Below, piece by piece: positions 1 to 9,124 of a DNA stretch of 64,000 nt (positions are counted from its first letter, which is position 1; every line of letters begins with the position of its first letter). A program made the position numbers and the translations under genes. This stretch comes from an uncultured Legionella sp. (GTDB taxonomy: Bacteria; Pseudomonadota; Gammaproteobacteria; Legionellales; Legionellaceae). The DNA lies in contig CABHON010000001.1 in assembly GCA_902168255.1 (NCBI GenBank), positions 224,197-288,196 of the forward strand, in the 5' to 3' direction. Under the pieces are notes generated by a model. That model ran no database searches and was not told the DNA's origin. It was given only the letters and a program-made list of their open reading frames with translations.

Positions 1-726
<726 letters not shown>

Positions 727-1023
727 TTAACCAGCGTGTGTTTCTTCTGCCGCTGTAATATCTTGTATGTTAGGTACAATTTGTACATAAGTACGGTTAA
801 ACGCACCTTTAACAACAAATTTTACAAAACCATCCATTGTTGCAAACAATGTATGATCTCTACCCATACCCACGTTTACACCTGGGTGGTATTGCGTACC
901 GCGTTGACGAAGAATAATGGTGCCTGCTTGAATCAATTCACCACCAAAACGTTTTACGCCTAAATACTTAGGATTCGAATCGCGTCCGTTACGGGTACTC
1001 CCGCCTGCCTTCTTGTGAGCCAT
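727..1023 (-). CDS. rpmA: 50S ribosomal protein L27
   Basis: The 98-residue product starts [16 protein letters not shown], the conserved L27 N-terminus that reaches toward the peptidyl-transferase centre, and carries the [17 protein letters not shown] core. It is slightly longer than the usual 84-90 residues because of an acidic C-terminal tail (about residues 85-98). It lies 39 bp after rplU on the same strand and is probably co-transcribed with it from the promoter at 1421-1449. Confidence 0.97.
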   Translation of the reverse strand: MAHKKAGGSTRNGRDSNPKYLGVKRFGGELIQAGTIILRQRGTQYHPGVNVGMGRDHTLFATMDGFVKFVVKGAFNRTYVQIVPNIQDITAAEETHAG

Positions 1024-1062
1024 TTTTTATCTACCTATATATAAATATATGATTTTAAAATA

Positions 1063-1377
1063 TTACGCTGCTTTAATAGCAGTAATTTTCACTTCTGTGT
1101 AATTTTGACGGTGTCCCATACGTTTCATATGATGTTTACGACGACGGAATTTCAGAATACGAATCTTTTTGTGTCGTCCATGGGACAATACTTCTGCATG
1201 CACAGAAGCATGACTAACGTGAGGTGTACCTACATGCACTTCTTCTCCATCAGCCACCATTAAAATTTCATCAAACTTAACCTCAGCACCTGTTTCCAAA
1301 GGTAAGGTTTCTAACTTGAGTACGTGGCCTACTTCTACTCTATATTGCTTGCCACCACTTTTTATCACCGCATACAT
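1063..1377 (-). CDS. rplU: 50S ribosomal protein L21
   Basis: The 104-residue product begins [15 protein letters not shown] and ends with the basic [11 protein letters not shown] segment typical of L21, which binds 23S rRNA. The ATG at 1375-1377 is preferred because GGAG sits about 8 nt upstream; an in-frame TTG five codons earlier overlaps that ribosome binding site. It is the first gene of the rplU-rpmA-obgE group. Confidence 0.97.
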   Translation of the reverse strand: MYAVIKSGGKQYRVEVGHVLKLETLPLETGAEVKFDEILMVADGEEVHVGTPHVSHASVHAEVLSHGRHKKIRILKFRRRKHHMKRMGHRQNYTEVKITAIKAA

Positions 1378-1420
1378 GGCTATTGTCTCCAAAACGTCTA
1401 AAATTTAAAGATGGACGCGG

Positions 1421-1472
1421 ATTATAATAAATAATCAAACTATTTGCAATGATCTTATTATCCCAGTATAAT
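1421..1472. promoter_or_regulatory. Divergent promoters sharing one -35 hexamer
   Basis: The self-complementary hexamer TTGCAA at 1444-1449 has a perfect TATAAT exactly 17 bp away in both directions: 1467-1472 on the plus strand (toward rplY) and 1421-1426 read on the minus strand (toward rplU). Both therefore look like strong sigma-70 promoters using the same -35 box. Downstream on the plus side, CGACCC (1476-1481) pairs with GGGTCG (1490-1495), giving a hairpin near the expected 5' end of the rplY mRNA. Confidence 0.8.
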
Positions 1473-1533
1473 TTTCGACCCTGGTTAACGGGTCGCACGT
1501 TAGCCAATTAATAATACTGGAGTTAATTAAATT

Positions 1534-2208
1534 ATGTCAAAAACAATCGAATTAAATGCGGAACAGCGCAGTGACATAGGGAAAGGTGCGAGCCGCCGCC
1601 TACGTCGTTTAGAAAACAAAGTTCCTGGAATTATTTATGGTGCTCATAAAGATCCCCTAAATATTACTTTAGATGCTAACCAGCTCAAAAAAGTGATGGA
1701 ACATGAATCTTTTTATACAAGTATTGTACATGTCCACTTAGATGAAAAAGCAAAAAGCAGCGAAACTGTTTTAGTAAAAGCCATCCAGCGTCATCCGTAC
1801 AAAACACAAATTCTACACATTGATTTTCAGCGTGTTTCTGTGGATGATGTTATTGTTAAGAAAGTACCTTTACACTTTGTTAATGCATCACAATCCAATG
1901 CGGTTAAACATGGTGGATTGGTTTCACACATCATGGGTGAACTTGAAGTTGAATGTAAAGTAAAAGATTTACCCGAATTTATCGAAGTTGATCTTAGCCA
2001 TTTAGAAATGGATCAAATTTTACATCTTTCAGAAGTTAAATTACCTAAACACGTTGAACTGACGGTTGATGTTAAAGATGAGTTACATAATCTTCCTGTT
2101 GCCAGCATTCATATGCCACGTGCAGTTGAAGAAGAAGTTGCTACTGAAACACCTGCAGCTGAAGTACCAACTGTATCTGAAACAGAAGGCACTACTAAAG
2201 CTGAATAA
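1534..2208 (+). CDS. rplY: 50S ribosomal protein L25 (Ctc form)
   Basis: The 224-residue product has the N-terminal L25 5S-rRNA-binding domain (about residues 5-93, with GKGASRRLRR and VPGIIYG), then the beta-rich Ctc/TL5 C-terminal domain (about 100-190) and an acidic Glu/Thr tail. This is the long general-stress form, not the short E. coli L25. It is followed 17 bp later by pth and then ychF, a common L25-Pth-YchF order. Transcription probably starts from the 1444-1472 promoter. Confidence 0.96.
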   Translation: MSKTIELNAEQRSDIGKGASRRLRRLENKVPGIIYGAHKDPLNITLDANQLKKVMEHESFYTSIVHVHLDEKAKSSETVLVKAIQRHPYKTQILHIDFQRVSVDDVIVKKVPLHFVNASQSNAVKHGGLVSHIMGELEVECKVKDLPEFIEVDLSHLEMDQILHLSEVKLPKHVELTVDVKDELHNLPVASIHMPRAVEEEVATETPAAEVPTVSETEGTTKAE

Positions 2209-2225
2209 TAAAGCTTGAGGAAATT

Positions 2226-2804
2226 GTGACAATCAAGCTAATCGTGGGCCTGGGAAATCCAGGTCCTACATATGAAAAAACCCGTCATAATGCTGGCGTG
2301 TGGTTTATTGAATACCTTGCTGGAACACATCACAGCACTTTTAAAACTGAAAAACATTTTCATAGTCTTATCACTTCCACTCAAATTGGCACTAAAACGT
2401 GTCAACTCGCTTATCCTACTACGTTTATGAATCACAGTGGCCGTGCAGTACAAGCCATTGCTCATTTTTATCAGTATAAGCCAGAAGAAATCCTGGTCGT
2501 TCATGATGAACTTGATCTACCTGCTGGCATCGTACGTTTAAAATTAGGTGGCGGGCATGGAGGGCATAACGGCCTTCGCGATATTATTCAAGCATTAGGG
2601 AGTAATAATTTCTATCGTCTTCGATTGGGTATTGGCCATCCCGGACAAAAGGAACAAGTGTTACATTATGTTCTGGGCACCCCTTCTCGTTCAGATAGAG
2701 ATGCCATTGATAATGCCATTGCCGAAGCAACACGCGTAATAGAACAAGTCATTAGCGGCAATGCCCAAAAGGCTATGACTGATTTACACACTACAAATAT
2801 TTAA
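2226..2804 (+). CDS. pth: Peptidyl-tRNA hydrolase
   Basis: Pth releases tRNA from peptidyl-tRNAs that drop off the ribosome. The 192-residue protein shows VGLGNPGPTYEKTRHNAG with the catalytic His near residue 21, the HDELDLPAG motif, and GGGHGGHNGLRDI. The start is GTG, preceded by GAGGAAATT; it is the only start that keeps the conserved LIVGLGNPG segment near the N-terminus. Spacing to rplY (17 bp) and ychF (15 bp) suggests one operon. Confidence 0.96.
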   Translation: MTIKLIVGLGNPGPTYEKTRHNAGVWFIEYLAGTHHSTFKTEKHFHSLITSTQIGTKTCQLAYPTTFMNHSGRAVQAIAHFYQYKPEEILVVHDELDLPAGIVRLKLGGGHGGHNGLRDIIQALGSNNFYRLRLGIGHPGQKEQVLHYVLGTPSRSDRDAIDNAIAEATRVIEQVISGNAQKAMTDLHTTNI

Positions 2805-2819
2805 TATTGAGGAATAATA

Positions 2820-3911
2820 ATGGGATTCAAATGCGGGATTGTCGGCTTACCGAATGTAGGAAAATCAACTTTATTTAATGCGTTAACACAAGCCGGTGTT
2901 GAAGCGGCTAATTATCCTTTCTGTACTATCGAGCCCAATGTAGGCATGGTAACAGTGCCTGATTTTCGACTCGACAAATTGGCAGAAATCGTTAAACCAC
3001 AACGTGTCGTTCCCACTACGATGCAATTTGTCGACATTGCTGGATTAGTAAAAGGTGCGTCCCAAGGCCAAGGGCTTGGCAATCAATTTTTAGCCCACAT
3101 TCGAGAAACTGAAGCAATTATTCATGTTGTTCGATGCTTTGATAATGGCGATGTCATTCACGTTGACGGCCACGTCGATCCGATTCGGGATATAGAAATT
3201 ATTAATACTGAATTGGCGTTAGCAGATTTAGAATCTATTGAGCGCATGTTACTTAAAGCGCAAAAATCAAGCAAAAGCGGGGATAAAGCCTCTCTTTTTG
3301 AAAAAGAAGTACTGGAGAAAATCAAAGCTACATTGGATCAAGGTAAATGGATTAAAAACCTAGAATTAGACGAAAAAGAGCAAGAAGTCATTAAAAACTA
3401 TGCGTTATTAACCGCCAAACCCGTCGTTTATATTGCCAATGTGAATGAAGATGGCTTTGAAAATAATCCTTACCTTGAAAAAGTAGAAGCACTGGCTCGC
3501 ACTGAAAACGCGAAAGTTGTACCTGTTTGTGCCGCCATTGAATCAGAAATTGCTGCTCTTGATAAATCTGAGCAAAAAGATTTTCTTGAGTCATTAGGCT
3601 TAGAAGAACCCGGTTTAAACCGTTTAATTCGTGCAGGGTATGCCTTACTTAACCTTGAAACCTATTTTACTGCAGGCGTAAAAGAGGTACGGGCCTGGAC
3701 TTTCCACAAAGGAGCTTCAGCACCACAAGCAGCAGGCGTTATTCATACAGACTTTGAAAAAGGGTTTATTCGGGCTGAAGTGATTGCCTACCAAGACTTT
3801 GTGACCTATAAAGGCGAGCAAGGTGCCAAAGAAGCAGGCAAACTACGCGTTGAAGGAAAAAGCTATATCGTTCAAGATGGCGATGTGATGCATTTTCTAT
3901 TTAATGTTTAA
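2820..3911 (+). CDS. ychF: Redox-regulated ATPase YchF/OLA1
   Basis: The 363-residue length and domains match YchF: a P-loop [14 protein letters not shown] near residue 10, a DxAGLVKGA switch II, a central coiled-coil insertion, and a C-terminal TGS domain (RAWTFHKG onward). The G4 position reads NVNE instead of NKxD, the known signature of YchF's preference for ATP over GTP. It is a ribosome-associated ATPase. A ribosome binding site (GAGGAA) lies just upstream of the ATG. Confidence 0.96.
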   Translation: MGFKCGIVGLPNVGKSTLFNALTQAGVEAANYPFCTIEPNVGMVTVPDFRLDKLAEIVKPQRVVPTTMQFVDIAGLVKGASQGQGLGNQFLAHIRETEAIIHVVRCFDNGDVIHVDGHVDPIRDIEIINTELALADLESIERMLLKAQKSSKSGDKASLFEKEVLEKIKATLDQGKWIKNLELDEKEQEVIKNYALLTAKPVVYIANVNEDGFENNPYLEKVEALARTENAKVVPVCAAIESEIAALDKSEQKDFLESLGLEEPGLNRLIRAGYALLNLETYFTAGVKEVRAWTFHKGASAPQAAGVIHTDFEKGFIRAEVIAYQDFVTYKGEQGAKEAGKLRVEGKSYIVQDGDVMHFLFNV

Positions 3912-3922
3912 AGTGTGTAACC

Positions 3923-4828
3923 TTATTCTCCCATAATAGGCTCACAATGCTCACATTCAGGGTTATCACAGGTATGATGAAGAAAAGATTTATCTTTAAA
4001 TGTATCATACAACATCTTATGAGGGACTTCATGATTTGGACTGGAGTCCACACGATCAGAAGATGTCCGTGGCAAAACAACTTCTTTTTTCACAAAAGGA
4101 GCAAACAAAGCTCGTGGTAATCCTGCCTGATGAACAAGTTCTGCTGGCGGCTGATAGCACCCTGATTGATTATTGAAACTCACTAACTCACCAAGTATAT
4201 TAAATATCGCTTCTCCTGCAAAGAGAACCGATTCTCCCTCTGCCACTATATAATGGCTTGTTGTGCCATTGGTTGATTTGCTGACACGCATTTCTCCCGA
4301 TTGCATTCGCAAAAAAGTATACATAGCAGGTTTAGGTAATTCACCGTCTCCCTCTAAGTGCATAGGATCATATATTCTCCATTCACCCCTGTGATTTGCA
4401 CGTAATACTTGATACGTTTTCATACCAATATTTTTTGCTTTCTCAAGGATTTTTTTTTGTGAATTGCCTACTGCTTCCTCCTTTACATTAAGTAAAGTGA
4501 GCTCTTTATAAGTATTTAAAGGAGGCAAAGTGAGAGTTGGACGTCTAATATTTACATCTGCTTTCCATGTGTCTTTTTGACCTCGAGATAATATTTGGGC
4601 GCCATTATTCTCTCTATATTTTGCTTCTTCATTCACCCAAGTTGGCTTTGAATGCTGGACATTTAAAGGAGGTAAAATGGGTTTGGAACCAATAATATTT
4701 AGAGGAGAATGGGTTAATTGGTTTAAAATATCAGTATCAGAAGTAGTTGTAGACATTCTCGGGGATTTTGTATGAGAAGGAGTTAAGTTTTGTTTTTCTG
4801 TTAGTACACGGGGTAATTTTGGTAACAT
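3923..4828 (-). CDS. Unknown protein with C-terminal Cys/His cluster
   Basis: No function is recognised in this 301-residue protein. The ATG at 4826-4828 has AGGAGA upstream and is preferred to a TTG five codons earlier. The N-terminal half is Pro/Asn/Thr-rich and has two LPPLN repeats. The C-terminal half is compact, with a stretch like GELVSFNNQSGCYQPPAEL that recalls an FNNxSGxYxP motif seen at the ends of some bacterial toxin and effector proteins (from memory, not checked). The tail holds HHTCDNPECEHC, a possible zinc site. No signal peptide or membrane segment is visible. A secreted effector is possible but unproven. Confidence 0.7.
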   Translation of the reverse strand: MLPKLPRVLTEKQNLTPSHTKSPRMSTTTSDTDILNQLTHSPLNIIGSKPILPPLNVQHSKPTWVNEEAKYRENNGAQILSRGQKDTWKADVNIRRPTLTLPPLNTYKELTLLNVKEEAVGNSQKKILEKAKNIGMKTYQVLRANHRGEWRIYDPMHLEGDGELPKPAMYTFLRMQSGEMRVSKSTNGTTSHYIVAEGESVLFAGEAIFNILGELVSFNNQSGCYQPPAELVHQAGLPRALFAPFVKKEVVLPRTSSDRVDSSPNHEVPHKMLYDTFKDKSFLHHTCDNPECEHCEPIMGE

Positions 4829-4911
4829 TCTGTCTCCTACCAAATAAACTAAAGTTGATGTACCGAGTATAAATCTTAATTGAAAAGTAATTCAACTGTA
4901 GGTTTACATTC

Positions 4912-4936
4912 AAGGGGCGGATATAAGACCCGTCAC
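4912..4936. repeat. GGGGCGG/CCCGTC short palindromic repeat
   Basis: AAGGGGCGG, a short A/T loop, then GACCCGTC forms an imperfect hairpin. It resembles the fuller elements at 37610-37638 and 22918-22953 and the partial one at 49674-49686, so it is treated as a decayed copy of the same dispersed family. Confidence 0.5.
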
Positions 4937-5102
4937 CAACACAACCATTATTTATTAAAGCGACATCTTGTAAATATTTGCAAATATGAGCATCGTATCC
5001 AACTATAATTTACGATTATGAAAATGGATTGGAAACACGCTTCTAAACATATTTCTATAGATATGTTACTATCGAAGGATGAAGTAGAAATAGGAGAACA
5101 AA

Positions 5103-5951
5103 ATGTGCCGGTTTATAGCTTATGTTGGAGAACCTATTTGTATAAATGAAATTATTAGTAAACCTCAAGACTCTTTAATTAAACAAAGCCAACATGCATT
5201 AGAATCCGATGTACGTGTCAATGGGGATGGGTTTGGCCTCGGTTGGTATCATCACCGTGTTTCAGAAATCCCTGCTGTATATGTTTCTGTATTACCAGCT
5301 TGGAACGATTTAAATTTAAAACGTATTTCACATCAATTTGTTGCTTCTTGTTTTTTTGCCCATGTAAGGGCTGCTGATGTATATGGCGTCAGTCCCTATA
5401 ATTGCCACCCCTTTATCGCGAGCAAATACCTCTTTATGCACAATGGCAATATTGCCGGGTTTAATCATATTAAATTAGAATTGTTTAACTTGATTAAAAA
5501 AGAATATTTTTTAAATATTCTCGGTCAAACCGATTCCGAAACTTTTTTTGCCCTGTGGATGACTTATTTTTCTGATACCGCAGGTGATATGGCGGGAATG
5601 CAAGACGCCTGGCGGAAATCGCTGAAAACTATTAATGATTTACAAAATGAATATGACATTCAAGAACCTACTTATATCAACTCAGTTATCACGGATGGTA
5701 CCCAAATGATTGGTGTCCGTTATGCCCATCAAAGCAACGACTTTCTTTCTTTGCATTATCTGGCTGGTGATTCCTTTGGATGGAATGGTGCGGAATTTCA
5801 TATGAAACCTCCTTCAGAAAAACACCGCTATCCTTCTGTCATTCTCTCTTCAGAACGGATTACGGTCTTTAAACGAGAGTGGAAAACTATTCCTGGTCAA
5901 CATTTTTTTATTCTTAACCAGGATAAAACTATTCAAATTGAGCCTATTTAA
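5103..5951 (+). CDS. Class II glutamine amidotransferase (YafJ/EgtC-like)
   Basis: The 282-residue protein begins MCRFIAYVG, so Met removal exposes the N-terminal Cys nucleophile of class II amidotransferases. Further motifs are NGDGFGLGWY (about residues 40-50), HVRAAD and MHNGNIAGF. It lacks a synthetase domain, so it belongs to the stand-alone YafJ-like group, whose acceptor substrate is generally unknown. AGGAGAA lies just before the ATG. The downstream DUF2490 gene starts 28 bp after its stop. Confidence 0.88.
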   Translation: MCRFIAYVGEPICINEIISKPQDSLIKQSQHALESDVRVNGDGFGLGWYHHRVSEIPAVYVSVLPAWNDLNLKRISHQFVASCFFAHVRAADVYGVSPYNCHPFIASKYLFMHNGNIAGFNHIKLELFNLIKKEYFLNILGQTDSETFFALWMTYFSDTAGDMAGMQDAWRKSLKTINDLQNEYDIQEPTYINSVITDGTQMIGVRYAHQSNDFLSLHYLAGDSFGWNGAEFHMKPPSEKHRYPSVILSSERITVFKREWKTIPGQHFFILNQDKTIQIEPI

Positions 5952-5979
5952 TGATCGGATTAGGTTTGGTCTGTGGGTA

Positions 5980-6666
5980 ATGAAAAGAAAAGCATTATGG
6001 AAATTTCTAATTTATCTTTTGGCATGTATGATGATAAAAAATATCCATGCAACCACCAGTACAGGTAAAAGTTGGTCAACTTTTACGGTTAATGGTACAA
6101 AAGGAAACCTTCTTTATTATGTAGAACCCCAATTACGTTTAATTGATAGAAATGGTGATCCCTATGATATTAACCAATTCTTATTTAATATGGGAGTTGG
6201 ACGTCCTGTTTCATCCCAATGGCAACTTTGGATAGGCCAAACGTTTGCCACTAACTCACAAGATGCGGATCCTGGTGATTATGAAGAATATCGTTTATGG
6301 CAACAGGCTGTATGGAGCAATGTATATAACAATATGATGGTTATTTCTCGCTCTCGACTTGAAGAACGTCGCTCATTTGATTATACCGAATTAGCCTGTC
6401 GCTTCAGGGAAAGAATTATAACCAGTTTCCCCTTAACTCATTTTATTTCCTTAGAATTAAGTGATGAATTTTTCTTCAATTTAAATCATGCGAATTGGAT
6501 TGCAACAAATACATTCGACCAAAATCGTGCCTATATCGGCCTGGCACAAAAGATATCTGATTCTTGGGCTTTTGGAATAGGATATATGAATCAATATTTA
6601 ACGACTTCTCCTTCGCAACTCGATAATGTTTTAGTATTAAATGTGCGTTTCAATATGAATGATTAA
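5980..6666 (+). CDS. DUF2490 outer-membrane protein
   Basis: The 228-residue product has a signal peptide (MKRKALWKF, hydrophobic core, likely cleavage near residue 25). The rest is beta-rich with alternating aromatics: WSTFTVNG, QLWIGQTF, ELACRFRERI, WAFGIGYM, and a C-terminal strand ending in VRFNMND. That pattern fits DUF2490, a family of predicted outer-membrane barrels of unknown function. The ATG at 5980 places the signal peptide correctly; an upstream TTG at 5938 would overlap the previous gene. It converges with the MATE gene and overlaps it by 4 bp. Confidence 0.8.
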   Translation: MKRKALWKFLIYLLACMMIKNIHATTSTGKSWSTFTVNGTKGNLLYYVEPQLRLIDRNGDPYDINQFLFNMGVGRPVSSQWQLWIGQTFATNSQDADPGDYEEYRLWQQAVWSNVYNNMMVISRSRLEERRSFDYTELACRFRERIITSFPLTHFISLELSDEFFFNLNHANWIATNTFDQNRAYIGLAQKISDSWAFGIGYMNQYLTTSPSQLDNVLVLNVRFNMND

Positions 6667-8021
6667 TGAGTTTTATAAATTGAAACCTTATATATTGCTT
6701 TAAATCGCTGATAATAAAACCATAGACTAATTGCCGCTATAATATAACCTATTGAAAAACCAATACGAAGGGCTATAGGGCCTCCTTTAAAGAAAATGCC
6801 CATCAAATAGCATAGTGGTAGACTAATTAACCACAGGCTCACATTCCCAATAATCATCGGGGCTTTAACATTTTTAAGGCCTCTTAATGTACCTGTTAAT
6901 ACATTTTTCACTCCATCAAAAAATATAGTGGGTATGGCAATTACTAAAAACCAATACGTTAAATGTATCAAAGGAGCATTATTCGGATCATTCACCTTAA
7001 TAAAAAGCGACATTAACTCCGAAGGCTTTAAAGCATACAGGATAATACATAGAAACAATATTAGGGAAACAATCCAAAAAGCAGCAGTGGTGTAGGAATC
7101 TATAGTATTGAATTCTTTACGGCCAACTGCTTCACTCACCCGAATTGACAATGCTTGCGAGACACCCAAAATTATCATAATCAAAAAAATCATGTATTGG
7201 GCAACAATTTGAGAACTGGCCAAGGCAACATTTCCTAAATATCCTAATAAAAACGTTGCAGCGCTAATAGCCGCTAATTCACCCAAAAACTGCAACCCGA
7301 CATGGACACCCATATTAAAAACCTGAACTATTTTTTGCCAATCCCAAACGTTGATTTTTAATTGAAAGTAAGACCAAATGAAGCTAAAGCGCATATAAAT
7401 AACACTGGCAATTAACATAAAAACTTGAGCCGCTAATAACCCCAATGCTGCGCCGCCTAAGCCAAGATGATAGTGTCCTAAAATCAATTCATAACAAAAA
7501 TACAACGTAATCGGTAACCGAATACCAAGAATAATCGTGGCAATGAAGGGTTTTCCTACGCCATTATACATTTGGGCAATAGCTGCCCCTAAAAGCAATG
7601 GGATCATGCCATAGGCTGAATAATGAAAATATGTACTGGTATAATCCACCAGTTCATGAGGCTCGCCGATGAATAATAAGAATTTATCCATATCCCACAT
7701 CAATACCATTCCCACGAGTCCTAACAAAATAGCGAGCCAAACACTATTCCACATTATACTGCCTACCTCATGTCTATCTTCACCGGCATGATGTTGCCCA
7801 ATCAAAATACTTGTAGAATAAAGACAGGAATTTAAAAAAGCGCTTAGTGTAATATTGCACGTGTTTGCAATGGCAAAAGCAGCGAGTTCGGTTTTACCTA
7901 GGTGCGAGAGCATCATGGTGACAAAAAACAACACAGCCATTGCCAATAAATTGGTGGTGCAAATAGGGAGCGCGTATTGGACTATTTTTCCCATTCGCTG
8001 AAAAAGCAAAGTGTGTTTCAT
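6663..8021 (-). CDS. MATE-family efflux transporter
   Basis: The 452 residues contain about 12 hydrophobic segments in two similar halves, as in multidrug and toxin extrusion proteins that export organic cations or drugs by sodium or proton antiport. Features include the N-terminal ALPICTTNLLAMAVLFFVTMMLSHLG and a QALSIRVSEAVGR motif after helix 7-8. The substrate cannot be inferred. It is a single gene, followed on its strand's upstream side by the DUF2807-like gene 27 bp away. Confidence 0.88.
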   Translation of the reverse strand: MKHTLLFQRMGKIVQYALPICTTNLLAMAVLFFVTMMLSHLGKTELAAFAIANTCNITLSAFLNSCLYSTSILIGQHHAGEDRHEVGSIMWNSVWLAILLGLVGMVLMWDMDKFLLFIGEPHELVDYTSTYFHYSAYGMIPLLLGAAIAQMYNGVGKPFIATIILGIRLPITLYFCYELILGHYHLGLGGAALGLLAAQVFMLIASVIYMRFSFIWSYFQLKINVWDWQKIVQVFNMGVHVGLQFLGELAAISAATFLLGYLGNVALASSQIVAQYMIFLIMIILGVSQALSIRVSEAVGRKEFNTIDSYTTAAFWIVSLILFLCIILYALKPSELMSLFIKVNDPNNAPLIHLTYWFLVIAIPTIFFDGVKNVLTGTLRGLKNVKAPMIIGNVSLWLISLPLCYLMGIFFKGGPIALRIGFSIGYIIAAISLWFYYQRFKAIYKVSIYKTH

Positions 8022-8047
8022 TATCTACATTATCTAAAAGGTATTCA

Positions 8048-8989
8048 TTAATGATCATGCATGTCTAAGACAGCACCATTTCTTCCCATAAAATCGGCTT
8101 TATAAGGAGGCTTTCCATAGAAGCTGATTGTACTATCATCATTCGCCAATACCGCTTGTGACTTGAGGAATTGTACATCTGCAACCGATTTATCGTATGT
8201 TTTGGCATAACCGACGATGGTACGTAAATAACGACCGTTAAAATAAGCAGAATCTTGTAAATGCAGCATTAAATGATTAACCACGCCAGCTAATTCAACT
8301 GAAGTAGAACCAGCTTGCCTCACCTGCAATTTATTACTATCGACCCAATATAAACGTAAACGGCCATTCCCTGTGGCATCCAATGTTTGTAAGTTCACAA
8401 CTCCCGATAAATCCACTGAAGGATTTCCACTCATTTGAATGGATAAAAAGTCGCTATCAATCCCTTGAATTTGATTCACTCCACTTCCACTCACCGAAAG
8501 ACGATTTATACCAAGTTTGCCACTTAAGAAGACAGTACCTGAATGATTTAAATCAAGGTTTAAATAGGGAGCATCGAGATTCTTTGCTTGAAGATGGCCT
8601 GTATAATTTTTTAGGGTTAAATCATTTAAATAACGAGTATAAATCTCCGCATGAACCTTGGCAGGGCCCTTGTTAGACACAAACCATTGCGGTGCTTGGT
8701 TGATAGTTACGGTATCATTTTTTTCTATTACTTGAATTTGCTTAATGGCTTCCATATCCCCAGTTAACACAACTTGAGAAGATGGCGAGTTTGTGATTAT
8801 ATCTACATCAATATTTCCTGAAAGCACTATGCCCGTAAAATATCCTAATTGTTTTGTCACAGGTCCATTTGGGTTAAAAGGACTTTCTGCTGATGGAAAC
8901 GGATCTCCCGGTGGTGGAAGGTAGCCTGCTTGAGCAACAGAAAGACTAAAAAAACTTAAACAAATGAGTGCTAAACACTGTTTTAACAT
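8048..8989 (-). CDS. Secreted DUF2807-like (GIN domain) envelope protein
   Basis: The 313-residue product has a clear signal peptide (MLKQCLALICLSFFSLSVAQA) and a repetitive beta-helix-like body: LSGNIDVDI, LTGDMEAIKQI, VSGSGVNQIQGI, MSGNPSVDLSG. Alternating SG/N-D turns are typical of the DUF2807 head domain found in putative adhesins and envelope proteins. The ATG at 8987-8989 is chosen because it starts the signal peptide; an in-frame TTG lies 8 codons earlier. It reads toward the MATE gene and could be co-transcribed with it. Confidence 0.72.
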   Translation of the reverse strand: MLKQCLALICLSFFSLSVAQAGYLPPPGDPFPSAESPFNPNGPVTKQLGYFTGIVLSGNIDVDIITNSPSSQVVLTGDMEAIKQIQVIEKNDTVTINQAPQWFVSNKGPAKVHAEIYTRYLNDLTLKNYTGHLQAKNLDAPYLNLDLNHSGTVFLSGKLGINRLSVSGSGVNQIQGIDSDFLSIQMSGNPSVDLSGVVNLQTLDATGNGRLRLYWVDSNKLQVRQAGSTSVELAGVVNHLMLHLQDSAYFNGRYLRTIVGYAKTYDKSVADVQFLKSQAVLANDDSTISFYGKPPYKADFMGRNGAVLDMHDH

Positions 8990-9124
8990 AGGAAATAATC
9001 CAAAGTAAGCCAATAAACTGTCTATACATTAAAACAACTACGAAAAATAAGCAAACTCTCTCGTACTTAAGCCTAATATATGCTTTAATTAACATTATTA
9101 AAAAGATGATAATTAAGGTAGAAG

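Noticed and set aside
5018..5150. 43-codon ORF (MKMDWKHASK...) overlapping the amidotransferase start
   Set aside because: It has a TATAAT just upstream but no ribosome binding site, and runs out of frame into the real gene.
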